Below, piece by piece: positions 61,225-64,000 of a DNA stretch of 64,000 nucleotides. A model generated the notes under the pieces. It worked only from the letters and a program-made list of their open reading frames with translations. It was not told where the DNA came from and searched no databases. Source of the stretch: JAVBSN01 sp031556525. Its GTDB lineage: Bacteria > Bacillota > Clostridia > Lachnospirales > Lachnospiraceae. The DNA is taken from assembly GCA_031556525.1 (NCBI GenBank), contig JAVBSS010000013.1, forward strand, positions 37,003-101,002, written 5' to 3'. Each line of letters begins with the position of its first letter. The stretch's first letter is position 1. Made by a program: the position numbers and the translations under genes.

Positions 61225-63837
61225 TTAATATTTATTTTTTCTAGTTATAGACCATGTTGACAACATAGATATACCTATCGTTAATATTAATGCAATTATT
61301 ATAGAATTTACAGGTATTTTATAATGTATATCGCCTGTTGATTCTGCCAACAATCTGAACATACCATACGCGAGACCACACCCCATTATACTACCTATTA
61401 CTGTTCCCACTACTGCTGCCATATTTCCTTCTATAATAAGTAGCTTATCAACTTGTCGCTTACTCATACCAACTATTCTATAAAGCTCTAATTCCTTCTT
61501 TCTAAGTATTATATTAGAACTTAGATTATTCATCATATTAAACATGCAAATAAGCAATATAATTCCTACTATTACATAAGATATGTATCTTATACATGCT
61601 ATCACTATGAATACCATACGCTCTCCATCAAAAATATCAGTAAACCTAAACATTCTATTCTCTACAGTAAAATCTTTCACATTACCAAAAGCTGTTGCAT
61701 CTTCTGCCTTAAAAAGCACTTTAGAACCATATGGATATCCTTGAGTTCCATTTTTCATATATCCATCTTTATTAAATATAAGAGAAGGCTCCTTAGATAA
61801 CCATTTCAACCATTTACCATTATTAGCTACATCATCACTACTAACAATAGCTACTACTGTGACTTCTTTATAGTATCCATCATCAACTAACTTACTAGCA
61901 TATTCCCAATATTGCTTTTCTCCCATATTCTCACTTATAGGATTATCACCAATATATTCATTCAACTTATTTTCATCAGGTATCTTTATAGTGTCTCCTA
62001 CTTCTACATCCACCATTTTCATATTCATTTCTTTTGTATCATTATTCTCATCTATATATTCTTTTTTATAATAGTTGCATAGAATTACCTCATCCTCTGT
62101 CATTGAATCATAATCAATACTACCATCAACTAAATAATCATTTAAGGCTTCTATTTGCTCCTTTTCATATCCAAGCATTTTAGAATAATAATTCTTCTTG
62201 CGTTCAACTGTCCTTAATTTCTCATCTCCGCAAAAACTTGCCTTCTCATATTTTAAAATAACATTATGTATTCCGTCTATTTGATATATATCCTCCATAT
62301 AATCATTTAAATCTATTTCATCATAATTTCTAGCACTGCCATATCCATATTCCCACAAATTATTTTCTATAGTGATATACCCATCATATAGCACATCATC
62401 CACATAAAACATATCTCCCACGATATCATATATAGAATTCATTCCAACAAACAATAATACACTTAAAGCTATTCCAACACCTGTTGATACAAACTTTCCT
62501 CTATTTCTCTTTATATTCTTTACAGCATAGTCACCTTCTACTCCCAACAATTTTCTTATTACAAAGGAACTTCTACTCTTAAATATCTTTTCTTTTTTAA
62601 CAGTTTTTCTTCCCTTGATTGCATCTATAGGTGCTATAAGCCCTGCTACCCTAGCAGGTTCAATAAGTGAAAATGCGATAGCTATACTTGTAAATACAAC
62701 CGTTATTAGCACTACTATCGGGTATATTCCTATATAGAAGAATTCACTATATCCTAACTCCTTTATTAATCCAGCCATTAGTATTCTTATAATCCACAAT
62801 CCAACGTAAGCTATAATCATACCTATTATATTTGCTACTACCCCTAACATAAGTCCTTCACTTAGTAACATACCTATTAGTTGCTTTTTAGACATACCCA
62901 CACATCTTAGTATTCCATAATCCTTAGTTCTCTCAGCAACAGATATCATAAATGAATTTCTTATTATAAACACACATACAAAGAACATAAACCAAAATGC
63001 AAAAAAAGATAATATATATGTTAACAATGCTGATGCATCTTTCTCATCATCAGAATATAATTCACCTATGATACCTAATTCTCCATTCACCTCATATTCG
63101 TTACAAAAGTATCTATAATCTCCTTCTACATCATTCCTATTCGCCAATTTTACCTTAAGGCTACAATATGCAGGCTGATTTTCTCTATCTATTACAGAGA
63201 ATCCTTTTTCCCACTCTGAATATCCTCCATCATAAATATAATTTTGTTCAAAAATTCCTACTAATATATACTCTTTATCAGTATAAGTTTTCTTGAATCT
63301 AATCTTTTCACCATTTTCATCAACCAAATTCGGATCATCAACGTATTCTGTTTTTATAAATTCAAATAAAATCACATCTCCTATTTCATAATCTGATAGA
63401 TACTTCATAGTTTGGTCAGATAATACAATTTCATCATTACTTTCAGGATATCTACCTGACTGCAATGAAATCCCCATCATATCATCATTTACTTCACCAA
63501 CTTCATAATAATCTATATAAATGCCATCACCCTCTTCTTCAGATAGGTGAAAATATATACTTCCAAGATCTTCTCTATAATTAAGCAACATAGTATCTTT
63601 TATCTTTTTATCATCAATTAATTTTTTATATGTCTCCCCATCAACACCATCTAATACTATTTCATAATTACCATCAACCCATTCTATAGTCTTTACATTA
63701 CAGCTTTTCACAGACATATATAAGGTTAACATTCCAAAAAACAAAGCAACAGCAAGAGCTATTCCTAGTACATTATTAACCGTTCTTCTCCTATTGCTAA
63801 ACATATAATTCTTAGCCATTTGTATGTTATTATTCAT
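61225..63837 (-). CDS. FtsX/MacB-type ABC transporter permease
   Basis: An 870-residue permease made of two FtsX units. A first helix lies at about 23-42, then a large extracellular domain (about 45-265) and three helices (about 268-400). A helix at about 447-466 is followed by a second extracellular domain (about 470-735) and three final helices. Each unit has the typical short motif after the first helix of a bundle (RTKDYGILRCVGMSKKQL; RKKELELYRIVGMSKRQV). Such permeases pair with a separate ATPase, not present in the window. The GGGGAGGGG ribosome binding site is unusually G-rich. Substrate is unknown; lipoprotein or peptide export is typical for the family. Confidence 0.88.
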   Translation of the reverse strand: MNNNIQMAKNYMFSNRRRTVNNVLGIALAVALFFGMLTLYMSVKSCNVKTIEWVDGNYEIVLDGVDGETYKKLIDDKKIKDTMLLNYREDLGSIYFHLSEEEGDGIYIDYYEVGEVNDDMMGISLQSGRYPESNDEIVLSDQTMKYLSDYEIGDVILFEFIKTEYVDDPNLVDENGEKIRFKKTYTDKEYILVGIFEQNYIYDGGYSEWEKGFSVIDRENQPAYCSLKVKLANRNDVEGDYRYFCNEYEVNGELGIIGELYSDDEKDASALLTYILSFFAFWFMFFVCVFIIRNSFMISVAERTKDYGILRCVGMSKKQLIGMLLSEGLMLGVVANIIGMIIAYVGLWIIRILMAGLIKELGYSEFFYIGIYPIVVLITVVFTSIAIAFSLIEPARVAGLIAPIDAIKGRKTVKKEKIFKSRSSFVIRKLLGVEGDYAVKNIKRNRGKFVSTGVGIALSVLLFVGMNSIYDIVGDMFYVDDVLYDGYITIENNLWEYGYGSARNYDEIDLNDYMEDIYQIDGIHNVILKYEKASFCGDEKLRTVERKKNYYSKMLGYEKEQIEALNDYLVDGSIDYDSMTEDEVILCNYYKKEYIDENNDTKEMNMKMVDVEVGDTIKIPDENKLNEYIGDNPISENMGEKQYWEYASKLVDDGYYKEVTVVAIVSSDDVANNGKWLKWLSKEPSLIFNKDGYMKNGTQGYPYGSKVLFKAEDATAFGNVKDFTVENRMFRFTDIFDGERMVFIVIACIRYISYVIVGIILLICMFNMMNNLSSNIILRKKELELYRIVGMSKRQVDKLLIIEGNMAAVVGTVIGSIMGCGLAYGMFRLLAESTGDIHYKIPVNSIIIALILTIGISMLSTWSITRKNKY

Positions 63838-64000
63838 AATCCCCTCCCCAATATGTAGCAGGTAGTGTCAAATTTACTACCCGCTTTTTATTTTTAAATC
63901 CTTATTTATCAAGGGTTACAAAACTTTTTCAAATAAAAAAGCAATGCCCCCCTAAAAAACAGTATAATTGAATCACCACAAACCAACCACCCGTATAGAA
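63838..64000. other. Upstream region of the permease gene with a stem-loop
   Basis: No gene was seen. A hairpin at about 63858-63888 (arms GCAGGTAGT and ACTACCCGC, fully paired with one G-U only on the minus strand) precedes the ribosome binding site. It is followed by TTTTTATTTTT on the plus strand. A G6 run (minus strand) lies at about 63950-63955. The true upstream gene is outside the window. Confidence 0.5.

Overview
The window is AT-rich DNA from a motile, anaerobic Clostridia-type Firmicute, most likely a member of the Lachnospiraceae. The evidence is the CodY/DprA/YifB/TopA block beside a flagellar operon, a six-subunit Rnf complex with ApbE, a YlmC/YmxH protein, a B. subtilis-like division cluster and strong AGGAGG ribosome binding sites. 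All recognised genes but one lie on the minus strand. Gene order below is therefore read from high to low coordinates within each unit. No tRNA, rRNA, insertion sequence, prophage or CRISPR array was seen.

Region 1 (1-11.6 kb): flgB-flgC-fliE-fliF (fliF runs off the left edge), codY, then a housekeeping string degV, ylmC, nrdR, comM/yifB, dprA, topA. A secreted cell-wall-binding NlpC/P60-like protein follows, and then the only plus-strand gene, a membrane protein of unknown function. Region 2 (12.7-19.8 kb): rnfCDGEAB, preceded by a Gx-type transporter, a NusG domain II protein and ApbE, the flavin transferase needed to mature RnfD and RnfG. Region 3 (20.2-25.8 kb): a fatty acid synthesis operon fabH-acpP-fabD-fabG-fabF-fabZ plus a cysteine-rich membrane protein. 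It has a strong promoter and a FabT-like palindrome. Region 4 (25.9-31.3 kb): two CobW-type GTPases (one fused to a DUF1980-like domain, one with a duplicated His/Cys metal-binding tract), cardiolipin synthase, and a bifunctional homocysteine methyltransferase/methylene-THF reductase.

Region 5 (31.5-44.8 kb): the division and cell-wall cluster mraZ-rsmH-ftsL-PBP-PBP-mraY-murD-ftsW-murA-divIB-ftsZ. An unusually long helically phased array of MraZ boxes sits at its promoter. Region 6 (45.1-55.3 kb): lgt, ychF, yebC, an AEC transporter, a CorC-like CBS protein, an antitoxin-less MazF/EndoA, alr, nnr and an ABC-F ATPase. Region 7 (55.4-64 kb): an ArgR-box-controlled acetylornithine-type aminotransferase, MscS channel, glgB, a DUF1015 protein and an 870-residue FtsX-type permease.

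The most unusual non-coding signal is a family of intergenic stem-loops sharing the loop pattern GAGGTnTTnTCGA on stems of differing but complementary sequence. Two tandem 181-bp copies fill the gap between alr and mazF, where an antitoxin gene would be expected. Related elements sit at the very 5' end of the predicted rnf operon leader. One base pair shows a compensatory change between copies, which argues for a functional RNA or DNA structure.
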